From: DASRAU01 sp035638075
GTDB taxonomy: Bacteria > Acidobacteriota > Polarisedimenticolia > Gp22-AA2
Length of the DNA stretch: 64,000 bases
Direction: 5' to 3'
Assembly (NCBI GenBank): GCA_035638075.1
Contig: DASRAU010000017.1
Span: forward strand, 1-64,000
Shown here: positions 24,784 to 32,522 of the stretch, piece by piece
Position numbering within the stretch: position 1 is the stretch's first letter
Layout: each line of letters starts with the position of its first letter
Translations under genes and position numbers: made by a program
The notes under the pieces: generated by a model
Seen by the model: the letters and a program-made list of their open reading frames with translations, nothing else
Told to the model about the DNA's origin: nothing
The model's database searches: none

Positions 24784-24817
24784 AAAAAAAAAGCCACAGG
24801 AAAACGGCTTCCTGTGG
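24784..24817 (-). terminator. Rho-independent terminator upstream of cspA
   Basis: A perfect 9-bp stem (CCACAGGAA / TTCCTGTGG), six-base loop, one C and nine T on the minus strand. This is a textbook intrinsic terminator, but it stands before, not after, the cspA coding region. Confidence 0.92.
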
Positions 24818-24865
24818 TTCTCGACGCACTCAAGCGATAGCAGAAACTCCTGAAAGCCAACGCGC
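24784..24865 (-). ncRNA. Candidate small RNA or cspA leader with attenuator
   Basis: A transcript of about 82 bases is predicted from the promoter at 24872-24900 (start about 24865) to the T-tract of the terminator at 24784. No convincing open frame with a ribosome-binding site lies in it. It can be a free small RNA, or the leader of cspA whose start codon lies 70 bases further on. Similarity to known RNA families was not recognised. Confidence 0.5.
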
Positions 24866-24871
24866 AACGGA

Positions 24872-24900
24872 ATTGTATGCACAGGCAGCGGTTCGGTCAA
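24872..24900 (-). promoter_or_regulatory. Sigma70-type promoter TTGACC-N17-TACAAT
   Basis: Minus strand. -35 TTGACC (24895-24900), 17-base spacer, -10 TACAAT (24872-24877). Five of six matches to consensus in each box, among the best promoters in the window. It drives the candidate RNA and possibly cspA. Confidence 0.85.
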
Positions 24901-24967
24901 CATGTTTTTCGCGCGAATCATGGACATGTCGGCGACGGAATGAAAGCGATCGGGGAAGAAACGCAGG

Positions 24968-25672
24968 TCAGGCTGCGGGTTCGTACGGAGCGCGTTCGGA
25001 AGAACGATCCGGCGCGCGCAAGAGATTGCGCTTGCGCTCGCGGGACGTCTGCACGTCGCCCATCACCTGGCGGAGGATCACCATCCCCCCCTCGCGGTTG
25101 CCTCCTTCGAATTCGCGCGATGCGAGGCGCACCTGTCCCTCGATCGCCTGCAGCGCGTTGAGGTCGTCCTCGACCCGGTCGCGCAGCGCGCGCGCCAGGC
25201 CGTTGAACTGCTCTTCGAGCTCTCTGAAGTTGTCGTTCTTGCGGAGCGTCACGCGCGAGCTCCACATCCCCGCCTCGAGGTCCTTCATGCCGCGTGTCAC
25301 CTTGAGCACCACGCCGGCGGTCTTGTGCGTCTCGAGGATCTCGATGACGAACACCGCGGCGACGAAGACGATGCCGGCCGCGACCAGGTAGAGCACCGTG
25401 CGCGCGTCGCCGGCGCGGGCGCCGCGCGAGCCGAGCGCCGACTCCATGCCGACGAGGTGGAACAGCACCGCCGCGAACGCCAGCAGGAACACCATGCCGA
25501 GCACCGCCACGATGGCGGTCTTGACCTGGTAGGCGCTGTCGATGAGATAGCTCCGGCGCCGTCCGAGGAAACGGCCGGCGAGACCCGCGTGCGGATCGAT
25601 CCCGGCACGGGTCGAGCCGGCCATGATGGTCGGGATCGGCTCGGCGTCCGGGTCGGCGGGAGGGTGGAGCAT
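24968..25672 (-). CDS. Membrane protein with HAMP/coiled-coil-like region (unknown)
   Basis: 234 residues. Two transmembrane helices (AIVAVLGMVFLLAFAAVLFHLV and LYLVAAGIVFVAAVFVIEIL) flank a short loop. The second helix runs into a HAMP-like segment (KTAGVVLKVTRGMKDLEAG, then FRELEEQFNGLARALRD) and a helical tail with no kinase or methyl-accepting domain. The ATG at 25672 stands 8 bases from a TATATT box, so the mRNA may be leaderless. Role unknown; it resembles the membrane part of a chemoreceptor. Confidence 0.72.
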   Translation of the reverse strand: MLHPPADPDAEPIPTIMAGSTRAGIDPHAGLAGRFLGRRRSYLIDSAYQVKTAIVAVLGMVFLLAFAAVLFHLVGMESALGSRGARAGDARTVLYLVAAGIVFVAAVFVIEILETHKTAGVVLKVTRGMKDLEAGMWSSRVTLRKNDNFRELEEQFNGLARALRDRVEDDLNALQAIEGQVRLASREFEGGNREGGMVILRQVMGDVQTSRERKRNLLRAPDRSSERAPYEPAA

Positions 25673-25680
25673 CGACCAGG

Positions 25681-25709
25681 AATATAGGTTCCGCGCGGCC
25701 ACGGGTCCA
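25681..25709 (-). promoter_or_regulatory. Promoter TGGACC-N17-TATATT, leaderless start
   Basis: Minus strand. -10 TATATT at 25681-25686, -35 TGGACC at 25704-25709 with a 17-base spacer. The ATG is only 8 bases past the -10 box and has no ribosome-binding site, so transcription would start at or next to the start codon. Confidence 0.55.
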
Positions 25710-25729
25710 ACCGTCCGGCCCACCTCGGG

Positions 25730-25735
25730 TAGACT
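25730..25735 (+). promoter_or_regulatory. -10 hexamer TAGACT, leaderless start of the LysE gene
   Basis: TAGACT ends 9 bases before the ATG at 25745; there is no ribosome-binding site between them. It sits back-to-back with the divergent promoter at 25681 in a 72-bp intergenic region. Confidence 0.4.
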
Positions 25736-25744
25736 CGGCCCCCG

Positions 25745-26443
25745 ATGACGGATTTGCAACCGGGCCTGCTCTTCCAGGGGGTGGTGCTGGGCCTGTCGAT
25801 CGCCGCCCCCATCGGCCCGGTCAACGTCGCGATGATCCAGCGCGGCCTCAGCCGTGGCTTCGCCGGGGCGTTCCTGCTCGGGCTCGGTTCCACCGCCGCC
25901 GACCTCCTCTACATCCTGCTGGCCTATGCCGGCGCCGATCCGCTGTCGCACCAGGCGTGGGCGCGCATCCTGCTCTTCGCGGCGGGGGCTCTGGTGATGG
26001 GCTGGCTCGGGTACGGGGCGCTGCGCGCCGCCTTCGCGGCCGCACCGTCCGGGGAGGCCGGAACCCCGGAGCGCCGCTCGGCGTTCGTCTCGGGGTTCCT
26101 GATCACCATCGTGAACCCGATGACCATCGCCTTCTGGCTCGGGATCCTGTCGGCCAGCCTGGCGTCGCGGCAGCGGGGGTCGGTGTTCATGGAGTCGCTC
26201 TACATCCTGGCGCTGGCCGTCGGGTGCGTCCTGTGGTGCTTCGCGCTGTCGCTGGCGCTGCATTTCGGGCGCCGCGTCGCGCGGGGGCCGGGGCTGCGGG
26301 TCGTCTCGTTCGCGGCCGGGCTGATGCTCGTCTGGTTCGGCCTGCAGTTCGCCTGGAAGGCGGTCCGGGAGGTCGTCCCGGCCGGCCCGGCGGCGGAGGC
26401 GGTCGAGACGACGGTCCTGGAGAGGACGACGGAGGGACGATGA
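25745..26443 (+). CDS. LysE/RhtB family amino-acid exporter
   Basis: 232 residues with about six helices. The N-terminal hallmark GLSIAAPIGPVNVAMIQRGLSRG and the central FLITIVNPMTIAFWLGILS are typical of LysE-type exporters. Substrate is likely an amino acid or analogue. Its stop overlaps the ATG of the M49-like gene (ATGA), placing an exporter with a peptidase and an acetyltransferase in one unit. Confidence 0.93.
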   Translation: MTDLQPGLLFQGVVLGLSIAAPIGPVNVAMIQRGLSRGFAGAFLLGLGSTAADLLYILLAYAGADPLSHQAWARILLFAAGALVMGWLGYGALRAAFAAAPSGEAGTPERRSAFVSGFLITIVNPMTIAFWLGILSASLASRQRGSVFMESLYILALAVGCVLWCFALSLALHFGRRVARGPGLRVVSFAAGLMLVWFGLQFAWKAVREVVPAGPAAEAVETTVLERTTEGR

Positions 26444-28119
26444 AATCATTTCCGGCGTGGTGCGCCGTTTCGGCGGCGTGCGCCGTGGTCGCGGCCGCGC
26501 TCGGGCGGGGGACTTCGGCGGCCCTCGACGAGGGAGACATCCGGGCGCGCCTCCAGGCCTACGCGCCGGTGAAGCTGCAGGCGGCGGAGCTGGCGACGCT
26601 TCCCGCCTCCGAGCGCGAGGCGCTGGCGGCCCTGGTGCGCGCGGTCGAGGTGGTGGACGACATCTACTGGAAGCAGATGGGCCCGCAGGCGCTCGAGGCA
26701 CGCGCCGCCACCTCGCCCGGCGGCGGGGCGAAGGAGCAGGCCGCGCTCCTGGCCCTCTACCGCGACTTCGTGGCGATCAACTACGGGCCCTTCGACATCC
26801 GCAGCAACATGGAGCGCTTCCTCGACACGCCGACCGGCGGCGAGCGGCTCCCCGGCGTCGGGTTCTATCCGCCCGATCTGACCAAGGAGGAGCTCGAGGG
26901 GTACCTTGCGAAGCACCCGGGGCTGCGCCCCGAGTTCGAGAAGATCGACACGGCGATCCGCCGCGTCGACGGGACGCTCGTGGCCATCCCGTACGAGCGC
27001 CTCCATCTCGAGCAGCTCGAGGCGGCGTCGGACGGGCTCAAGAGGGCGGCAGCGCTCGTCGGCAGCCCGAGCCTGCGCAAGTACCTGTCGCTGCGCGCCG
27101 AGGCGCTGCTCACCGGCGACACCTACGCGTCGGACCTCGCCTGGCTCGACGTCCGCGACAACCTCATCGACGTCGTCATCGGCCCGATCGAGACCTACGA
27201 CGACCGCCTGCTCGGCCTGAAGGCCTCGTACGAAGGGGCGGCGCTCGTCAAGGACGCCCGCGGCAGCCGTGCGCTCGAGGTGTATCTCCAGAACTTCGAC
27301 GCCCTGGCGGCCGCGCTCCCGGTCGAGGAGCGCTTCCGCAAGGCTTCGGCCGGGCGCGGCAACGTCCTCGAGGTCGTCAACGTGGTGCGCTTCGGCGGGG
27401 ACTTCAACGCCGGCATCAAGACGGTGGCGGCGTCGCTTCCGAACGACGAGCGGGTCATCGAGGCGAAGGGGGCCAAGAAGCAGATCTACCGCAACGTCCT
27501 CGAGGCGAAGTTCGACGCCATCCTGCAGCCCATCGCGAAAATCCTCCTCGCGAAGAAGGGGCCCGAGGTGACGCGCGAGGCTTTCGTCACCAACGTGCTG
27601 CTGCACGAGCTGTCGCACACGCTGGGGCTCGACTACGTCGCCGGCACCAAGGACCGCACGGTGCGCAAGGCGCTCAAGGAACGTCACAGCGCCATCGAAG
27701 AGGCGAAGGCGGACGTCGTCGGCCTCTACAACCTGACGACGCTGCGCGGCCTCGAGGTCTTCGCCGACGAGGAGGTCGAGGAGTGCTACGTCACCTACCT
27801 GGCCGGCCTGTTCCGATCGGTCCGCTTCGGGACGGAAGAAGCTCACGGCCGCGCCAACGCCATCCAGGTGGGCTTCCTGATGCAGGAGGGAGCGCTCGTT
27901 CTCGACCCGAAGAAGGGGGAGTTCTCCATCCATCCCAAGAAGTTCGAGCCGGCGATGGCCGCGCTCGCGAAGGAGCTGCTGGAGATCGAGGGCACCGGGG
28001 ACTACGACCGGGCCGGACGGCTCCTCGATCGCTTCGGCACCCTGTCGCCGGAAGTGACGAAGGCGCTGGGGGCGATCCAGACGGTGCCGGTGGACGTCGT
28101 CTTCACCTACCCGATGTGA
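26440..28119 (+). CDS. M49-like (dipeptidyl-peptidase III-type) zinc peptidase
   Basis: 559 residues with an N-terminal signal peptide (to about GTSAALDEG). The zinc site is HELSH at residues 389-393 (LLHELSHTLGLDY) with a downstream EEAKADVVGLYNL (Glu420/421). The downstream glutamate motif is the DPP III (M49) pattern, but the family usually has the longer HExxGH; here it is plain HExxH. The remaining sequence (DIRSNMERFLDTPTGGERL, KAKKQIYRN-like region) agrees with bacterial M49-like proteins. GGAGGG precedes the ATG. It overlaps LysE upstream and the GNAT gene downstream. Confidence 0.82.
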   Translation: MKSFPAWCAVSAACAVVAAALGRGTSAALDEGDIRARLQAYAPVKLQAAELATLPASEREALAALVRAVEVVDDIYWKQMGPQALEARAATSPGGGAKEQAALLALYRDFVAINYGPFDIRSNMERFLDTPTGGERLPGVGFYPPDLTKEELEGYLAKHPGLRPEFEKIDTAIRRVDGTLVAIPYERLHLEQLEAASDGLKRAAALVGSPSLRKYLSLRAEALLTGDTYASDLAWLDVRDNLIDVVIGPIETYDDRLLGLKASYEGAALVKDARGSRALEVYLQNFDALAAALPVEERFRKASAGRGNVLEVVNVVRFGGDFNAGIKTVAASLPNDERVIEAKGAKKQIYRNVLEAKFDAILQPIAKILLAKKGPEVTREAFVTNVLLHELSHTLGLDYVAGTKDRTVRKALKERHSAIEEAKADVVGLYNLTTLRGLEVFADEEVEECYVTYLAGLFRSVRFGTEEAHGRANAIQVGFLMQEGALVLDPKKGEFSIHPKKFEPAMAALAKELLEIEGTGDYDRAGRLLDRFGTLSPEVTKALGAIQTVPVDVVFTYPM

Positions 28120-29126
28120 TGCGCGTCATCGAGACGGACGAAGCCGGGGCCGCCGCCGTCCTGCGCCGCAGCTTCGAAACCTGGGGGGAAGGAGCGACCT
28201 TCGAAGACTACGTCGCCGGGAACCTCGCGCAGCTGGCGACCCCGTGGGCCCGCACGAATTACCGCTTCCTGGCCGCCGAGGATGACGGCGGCGCGCTGCT
28301 CGCCAGCCTGAAGTGGTTCACGTTTCCGGCGAGCATCGACGGCGCCGAGGCGCAGGTGACCGGTCTCGGCGCGGTCTTCACCCCGGAGGAGCAGCGCCGC
28401 CAGGGACACGCCGCCGCCCTCGTCGAGGCGGTGCTCGAGCGGGCGCGCGCCCGCGGCGACGCGGCGGCGCTGCTGATGTCGGAGATCGGCGGGACGTACT
28501 ACGAGAAGCTGTCGTTTCAGGCCGTGCCGGCGATCGAGGAAGGCTGCCTCCCGTTCATGCCGGTGCGATGGCCCTCGGAGCCGGCCTGGCTGTCGGAGCC
28601 CGATCCCCACCGCCGGGTCGAAGGGCTGCGGCCGATGTTCCCGGACGATCTCGACGCCCTCGTGGCGATGCACGAACGGCCGGAAGGCGGGGAGCGCTTC
28701 CGGCTGCGGCGCGATCGCGCCGGGTGGGAGCAGGCGCTCGTGAAGATCGAGGCGGGGCACCGGATGTGGCCCGACCAGCGGCACCGCATCCACGTGATCG
28801 AGGCGGGGGGGAAGCCCGTGGCCTACGCCGTCGTGCGCGATGCGCCTCAGGGTGTGCAGTGGCGCGAGCACGGGGCGCTTCCGGGGTCCGAGGAACGCCT
28901 CGCGGATCTGTTCTGGATCGCCCTGGCGGAGGCGCGCTCGCGCGGCGTCAACCGTCTCGACGCGTGGCGCTTTCCGGAGATCGTGGCGTCGCGGCGGCTC
29001 TACCCGGTCGCCCGCCGCCCGCAGCGGGACCCCGTCATCATGCTGCGCGGACTTCAGCCGGATCGCCCGCTGCCGGAATTCGCCTCACCCGACGACGTGC
29101 GGATCTCCTGGCTCGATCTTTTTTAG
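28119..29126 (+). CDS. GNAT family N-acetyltransferase
   Basis: 335 residues. The N-terminal GNAT domain has the acetyl-CoA loop FTPEEQRRQGHAAALVEAVLERAR and a following YYEKLSFQAVP. The C-terminal half is a less conserved second GNAT-like part that ends in RISWLDLF. The ATG overlaps the M49-like stop (TGATG). The stop overlaps by four bases with the convergent gene at 29123. Substrate unknown. Confidence 0.85.
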   Translation: MRVIETDEAGAAAVLRRSFETWGEGATFEDYVAGNLAQLATPWARTNYRFLAAEDDGGALLASLKWFTFPASIDGAEAQVTGLGAVFTPEEQRRQGHAAALVEAVLERARARGDAAALLMSEIGGTYYEKLSFQAVPAIEEGCLPFMPVRWPSEPAWLSEPDPHRRVEGLRPMFPDDLDALVAMHERPEGGERFRLRRDRAGWEQALVKIEAGHRMWPDQRHRIHVIEAGGKPVAYAVVRDAPQGVQWREHGALPGSEERLADLFWIALAEARSRGVNRLDAWRFPEIVASRRLYPVARRPQRDPVIMLRGLQPDRPLPEFASPDDVRISWLDLF

Positions 29127-29410
29127 TGGCCCATCGCCTTGCGGGCTTCGACCAGTTGCTTCTCGACATCTGTCTTTCGCGCCATCAGCGCCGAGACGTC
29201 GCCGGTGGTGTCCATGCCGGTCATGCCGGCGGCGCGGCCGGCCGAGGCGATCTGGCTGTCGATGGACGCCAGCTCACTCTCCAGCTCGTGAACGCGCTGC
29301 TCGGCCGGGCTGCCGGATGACGGCAGCAGCGCCAGGTGCCCGGTCTTCGCGTAGTTGATGCCCAGCCAGACGGCGACCACGGCCACGACGATCAGGATCA
29401 GCTTCTTCAT
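29123..29410 (-). CDS. Small membrane-anchored coiled-coil protein
   Basis: 95 residues. One N-terminal helix (LILIVVAVVAVWLGINYA) and a coiled-coil tail (QRVHELESELASIDSQIASAGR, then ALMARKTDVEKQLVEARKAM). GGGGGCC-type spacing before the ATG. Not recognised; it could be a small envelope or division-associated protein, but nothing in the context supports that. Confidence 0.68.
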   Translation of the reverse strand: MKKLILIVVAVVAVWLGINYAKTGHLALLPSSGSPAEQRVHELESELASIDSQIASAGRAAGMTGMDTTGDVSALMARKTDVEKQLVEARKAMGH

Positions 29411-29499
29411 CGGAAGGCCCCCCTCTCCCGGGAAGAAGATGAGTCACGGGGCGGCGGGCTGCAACCGGGGCCCATTCGGGCCGGCCTTCGGGCGGGATT

Positions 29500-29597
29500 G
29501 GCGGAAGCGTGTGGGAATCGAACCCACCGGAGCCGGGTTCCCCCGGCTCCCGACGGATTTGAAGTCCGCGCAGGACACCAGCCCCGAGGCGCTCCCG
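29500..29597 (-). tRNA. selC: tRNA-Sec (anticodon UCA)
   Basis: 98 bases including CCA. The anticodon arm GGACTTCAAATCC reads UCA. The acceptor stem (GGGAGCG with CGCTTCC, plus an eighth C/A mispair) is followed by a short D arm, a long variable arm (about 11 bp, GGAGCCGGG paired with CCCGGCTCC) and a 5-bp T stem (GTGGG/CCCAC). The layout follows E. coli selC almost position by position. It delivers selenocysteine at UGA codons via SelA/SelD and SelB, none of which is in this window. Confidence 0.93.
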
Positions 29598-29609
29598 CAA
29601 TCGCGGGCA

Positions 29610-29615
29610 GTATAA
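29610..29615 (-). promoter_or_regulatory. -10 hexamer TATACT for selC
   Basis: TATACT on the minus strand, 12 bases from the first base of the tRNA. This places the transcription start just before the tRNA. The -35 region is not consensus. Confidence 0.5.
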
Positions 29616-29665
29616 CAAGGAGCATCGCACCCCGTCCGCGCCCCCGGGCCGCGCTCGCACGCAGG

Positions 29666-29671
29666 TATAAT
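29666..29671 (+). promoter_or_regulatory. -10 hexamer TATAAT, leaderless start of the ETF-QO gene
   Basis: A perfect TATAAT, 10 bases before the ATG at 29682, with no Shine-Dalgarno sequence between them. Transcription would begin 0-4 bases before the start codon. Confidence 0.6.
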
Positions 29672-29681
29672 CACCACGCGA

Positions 29682-31367
29682 ATGACCGACCCGCAGCGCG
29701 AGACACTCGAAGTCGATGTCCTGATCGTCGGCGGCGGGCCGGCCGGGCTCGCGGCCGCCATCCGCCTGCGGCATCTGCTCGCGGCCCACAACGCCCGCCT
29801 GCAATCCGCAGGCAAGCCGCCGCTCGAGCTGTCGGTGGCGTTGCTCGACAAGGGGCGCGAGATCGGCTCGCACGCGCTGTCGGGGGCGGTCCTCGATCCC
29901 CGCGGCATCCGCGAGCTGTTCCCCGACTTCGAGAAGGAAGGCTGCCCGATCGAGGCGCCCGTCAGCGGCGACGCGGTCTGGTTCCTCACGGAGAAGCGCC
30001 GCCTGGCGTTTCCGATCACCCCACCGCCCCTCAAGAACCACGGCAATTTCGTCGTGTCGCTCGGGCAGGTGGTGCGCTGGCTGGCGCAGAAGGCCGAAGC
30101 GGCCGGCGTCGATCTGTTCCCCGGGTTCGCCGCCGCGGCGCCGCTGCTCGAGGACGGGCGCCTCGCCGGCGTGCGCACCGGCGACCGCGGCCTCGACCGG
30201 CACGGAAAGCAGAAGGCGAACTACGAGCCGGGGATCGACATCCGGGCGAAGCTGACCATCCTGGCCGAGGGCCCTCGCGGCACGCTCGCCAAGGTGCTGG
30301 TGAAATCCCTCGACCTCGATGCCGGCCGGGCTCCCCAGGTGTACGCCATCGGGATCAAGGAGCTGTGGCAGTGCCCGAAGGGCAGCATCGAGGCCGGGCG
30401 CGTCATCCACACGATGGGCTGGCCGCTCGACACGAAGACGTTCGGCGGTGCGTTCCTGTACGGCATGAAGGACGACGTGCTCGACATCGGGCTGTGCGTC
30501 GGCCTCGACTACGAGGACCCGCGGCTCGATCCGCACAAGCTCTTCCAGAGCCTGAAGACGCATCCGGCGATCCGGCCGATGATCGCCGAGGGGAAGCTCC
30601 TGGCCTACGGCGCCAAGGCGATCCCGGAAGGCGGCTGGTATTCCATCCCGCGCCTCGCGGTCGCGTCGGGACTCATCACGGGGGATTCCGGGTCGCTCCT
30701 GAATCCGATGCGCCTCAAGGGCATCCACACGGCCATCAAGTCGGGGATGCTGGCGGCGGAGACCGGCTTCGAGGCGATCCTCGCAGGCGACACGTCGGCC
30801 GCGTTCCTGCAGCGCTACGAAGAGCGGGTGCGCGCCTCGTGGATCGGCTCGGAGCTGCGACGGGTGCGGAACTTCCACGCCGGCTTCCGCCACGGCCTTC
30901 TGGCGGGTCTCGTCCACGCCGGGCTGCAGCAGATCACCGGAGGGCGCGGGCTCATCGACCCGCTGCCGACCGAGGCGGGACACGAACGGCTGCGGCCGCT
31001 GCGCACGCTGCCGCAGGCGAGTGCGAACGGCGCCGGATTCCGTCCCGACGGCCGCCACACCTTCGATCGGCTCACCGACGTGTTCCATTCCGGGACGCGG
31101 CACGAGGAGGATCAGCCGGCGCACCTCAAGGTCGCCGACACGGCGATCTGCGAGACCCGCTGCACGGTCGAGTACGGCAACCCCTGCCAGCGCTTCTGCC
31201 CGGCGGCGGTGTACGAGATGGTCGCGAAGGAGGGGGGCGGGCTGCGGCTGCAGATCAACGCCAGCAACTGCGTCCACTGCAAGACCTGCGACGTGATGGA
31301 CCCCTACCAGATCATCACCTGGGTCCCCCCCGAAGGCGGGGGCGGCCCCGAGTGGGTGAAGTTGTAG
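29682..31367 (+). CDS. Electron transfer flavoprotein-ubiquinone oxidoreductase
   Basis: 561 residues. It passes electrons from ETF, collected from acyl-CoA dehydrogenases, to membrane quinone. FAD site VDVLIVGGGPAGLAAAIRL (GGGPAG at 17-22), the quinone/FAD region SGLITGDSGSLLNPMRLKGIHTA and a C-terminal [4Fe-4S] domain with CETRC, NPCQRFCP and NCVHCKTCD. It ends with WVPPEGGGGPEW, the standard C-terminus of the family. Length is normal (about 550). The next gene starts right after the stop. Confidence 0.95.
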   Translation: MTDPQRETLEVDVLIVGGGPAGLAAAIRLRHLLAAHNARLQSAGKPPLELSVALLDKGREIGSHALSGAVLDPRGIRELFPDFEKEGCPIEAPVSGDAVWFLTEKRRLAFPITPPPLKNHGNFVVSLGQVVRWLAQKAEAAGVDLFPGFAAAAPLLEDGRLAGVRTGDRGLDRHGKQKANYEPGIDIRAKLTILAEGPRGTLAKVLVKSLDLDAGRAPQVYAIGIKELWQCPKGSIEAGRVIHTMGWPLDTKTFGGAFLYGMKDDVLDIGLCVGLDYEDPRLDPHKLFQSLKTHPAIRPMIAEGKLLAYGAKAIPEGGWYSIPRLAVASGLITGDSGSLLNPMRLKGIHTAIKSGMLAAETGFEAILAGDTSAAFLQRYEERVRASWIGSELRRVRNFHAGFRHGLLAGLVHAGLQQITGGRGLIDPLPTEAGHERLRPLRTLPQASANGAGFRPDGRHTFDRLTDVFHSGTRHEEDQPAHLKVADTAICETRCTVEYGNPCQRFCPAAVYEMVAKEGGGLRLQINASNCVHCKTCDVMDPYQIITWVPPEGGGGPEWVKL

Positions 31368-32453
31368 TTGGAACCCCACTCCCGTCCCTTCGACCTCCTC
31401 CTGGCTTTCCTCCTCGTCGGCGGGAACGCCTTCTTCGTCGCCGCCGAGTTCGCCATCGTCAAGGTGCGCCTGACGCGCATCGAGGAGATGGCGCGCTCGG
31501 GGCTCCCGGGCTCGAAGATCGCGCGCGAGGTGGTGGGGCGGCTCGACGAATACCTCTCCGCCTGCCAGCTCGGCATCACGCTCGTCAGCCTGGGGCTGGG
31601 CTGGGTGGGGGAGCGCGCCTTCGCGGGCCTGTACCAGCCGCTGTTCGCGGGGCTCGGCCGGATGGCGGCCCCGGCGGCGCACAGCGCGGCGCTCGCCACG
31701 GCCTTCGTCACCATCACCGTGCTGCACATCGTGCTCGGGGAGCTGGTGCCGAAGTCGTTCGCCATCCGCCGCCCCGGGCGCATCGCGCGGCTGGCGGCGC
31801 CGACCCTGAAGGGCTTCTTCTACGTCTTCTACCCGGCCCTGTGGCTCCTGAACCGGGCCTCGCTCGGCGTCCTGCGCCTGCTCGGGGTGCGCCAGTCGCA
31901 CGACAGCGGCCTCTCCGAGACGGAGCTGCGCATCCTCTTCGCCGAGTCGTTCAAGAAGGGCGTCATCACCTCGAGCGAGGCGGAGATCATGGAGCGGGCG
32001 ACGCGCTTCTCCGACCGCACGGCGCGCGACGTCATGGTGCCGCTCGACAAGGTCGCCCTGTGGTCGCTCGCCCGCACCGTGGACGAGAACCTCGACGTCG
32101 CGCGCGCCGAGAAGCACACGCGCTATCCCGTCTGGGATCCGCAGAGGCGCGATCTCGTCGGGGTCATCAACATCAAGGCGCTCGCGCTTCTCAGCGACCG
32201 CGAGGCCGACCGGGTGCAGGAATCCGACGTCATCAAGGAGCTCCTGCGGGTCCCCGCCGACCGGCGCATCGACGCCGTGCTGGCCCAGATGCGCCGCCGC
32301 CGGCAGCACATGGCGGCGATCGTCGGCATCGACGGCCGGGCGGTCGGCGTCCTGACGATGGAGGACATCATCGAGGAGATCTTCGGCGAGATCGAAGACG
32401 AGTTCGACGAGAACCCGCTGCCGGCCGGCGCCCCCGCCGCCCCGTCGCGCTGA
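31368..32453 (+). CDS. CNNM/HlyC-type DUF21 and CBS-domain membrane protein
   Basis: 361 residues from a TTG that follows the ETF-QO stop directly. DUF21 membrane domain (FDLLLAFLLVGGNAFFVAAEFAIVKVRLTRIEEM, with FVTITVLHIVLGELVPKSFAI), then a CBS pair (DVMVPLDKVALWSL..., MAAIVGIDGRAVGVLTMEDIIEEIFGEIEDE). The protein stops there; the C-terminal CorC/HlyC accessory domain of longer members is missing. Relatives affect Mg/Co transport. No ribosome-binding site is clear, so coupling to the upstream gene is likely. Confidence 0.9.
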   Translation: MEPHSRPFDLLLAFLLVGGNAFFVAAEFAIVKVRLTRIEEMARSGLPGSKIAREVVGRLDEYLSACQLGITLVSLGLGWVGERAFAGLYQPLFAGLGRMAAPAAHSAALATAFVTITVLHIVLGELVPKSFAIRRPGRIARLAAPTLKGFFYVFYPALWLLNRASLGVLRLLGVRQSHDSGLSETELRILFAESFKKGVITSSEAEIMERATRFSDRTARDVMVPLDKVALWSLARTVDENLDVARAEKHTRYPVWDPQRRDLVGVINIKALALLSDREADRVQESDVIKELLRVPADRRIDAVLAQMRRRRQHMAAIVGIDGRAVGVLTMEDIIEEIFGEIEDEFDENPLPAGAPAAPSR

Positions 32454-32522
32454 GGCCCATGGCCCCGGCCCCGCTCGCTCTGATCTAGACTCCCGCCTTC
32501 ACGGAAGCGCAGGGAGGGCCTC

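Noticed and set aside
24733..24927. Small minus-strand open frame upstream of cspA
   Set aside because: It starts upstream of the promoter found there and runs through the terminator stem and T-tract (FFFA in the peptide); not protein-like.
24968..26701. 577-residue minus-strand frame over the LysE gene
   Set aside because: Its first 340 residues are an Arg/Pro-rich antisense shadow of lysE; only the part from 25672 looks like protein.
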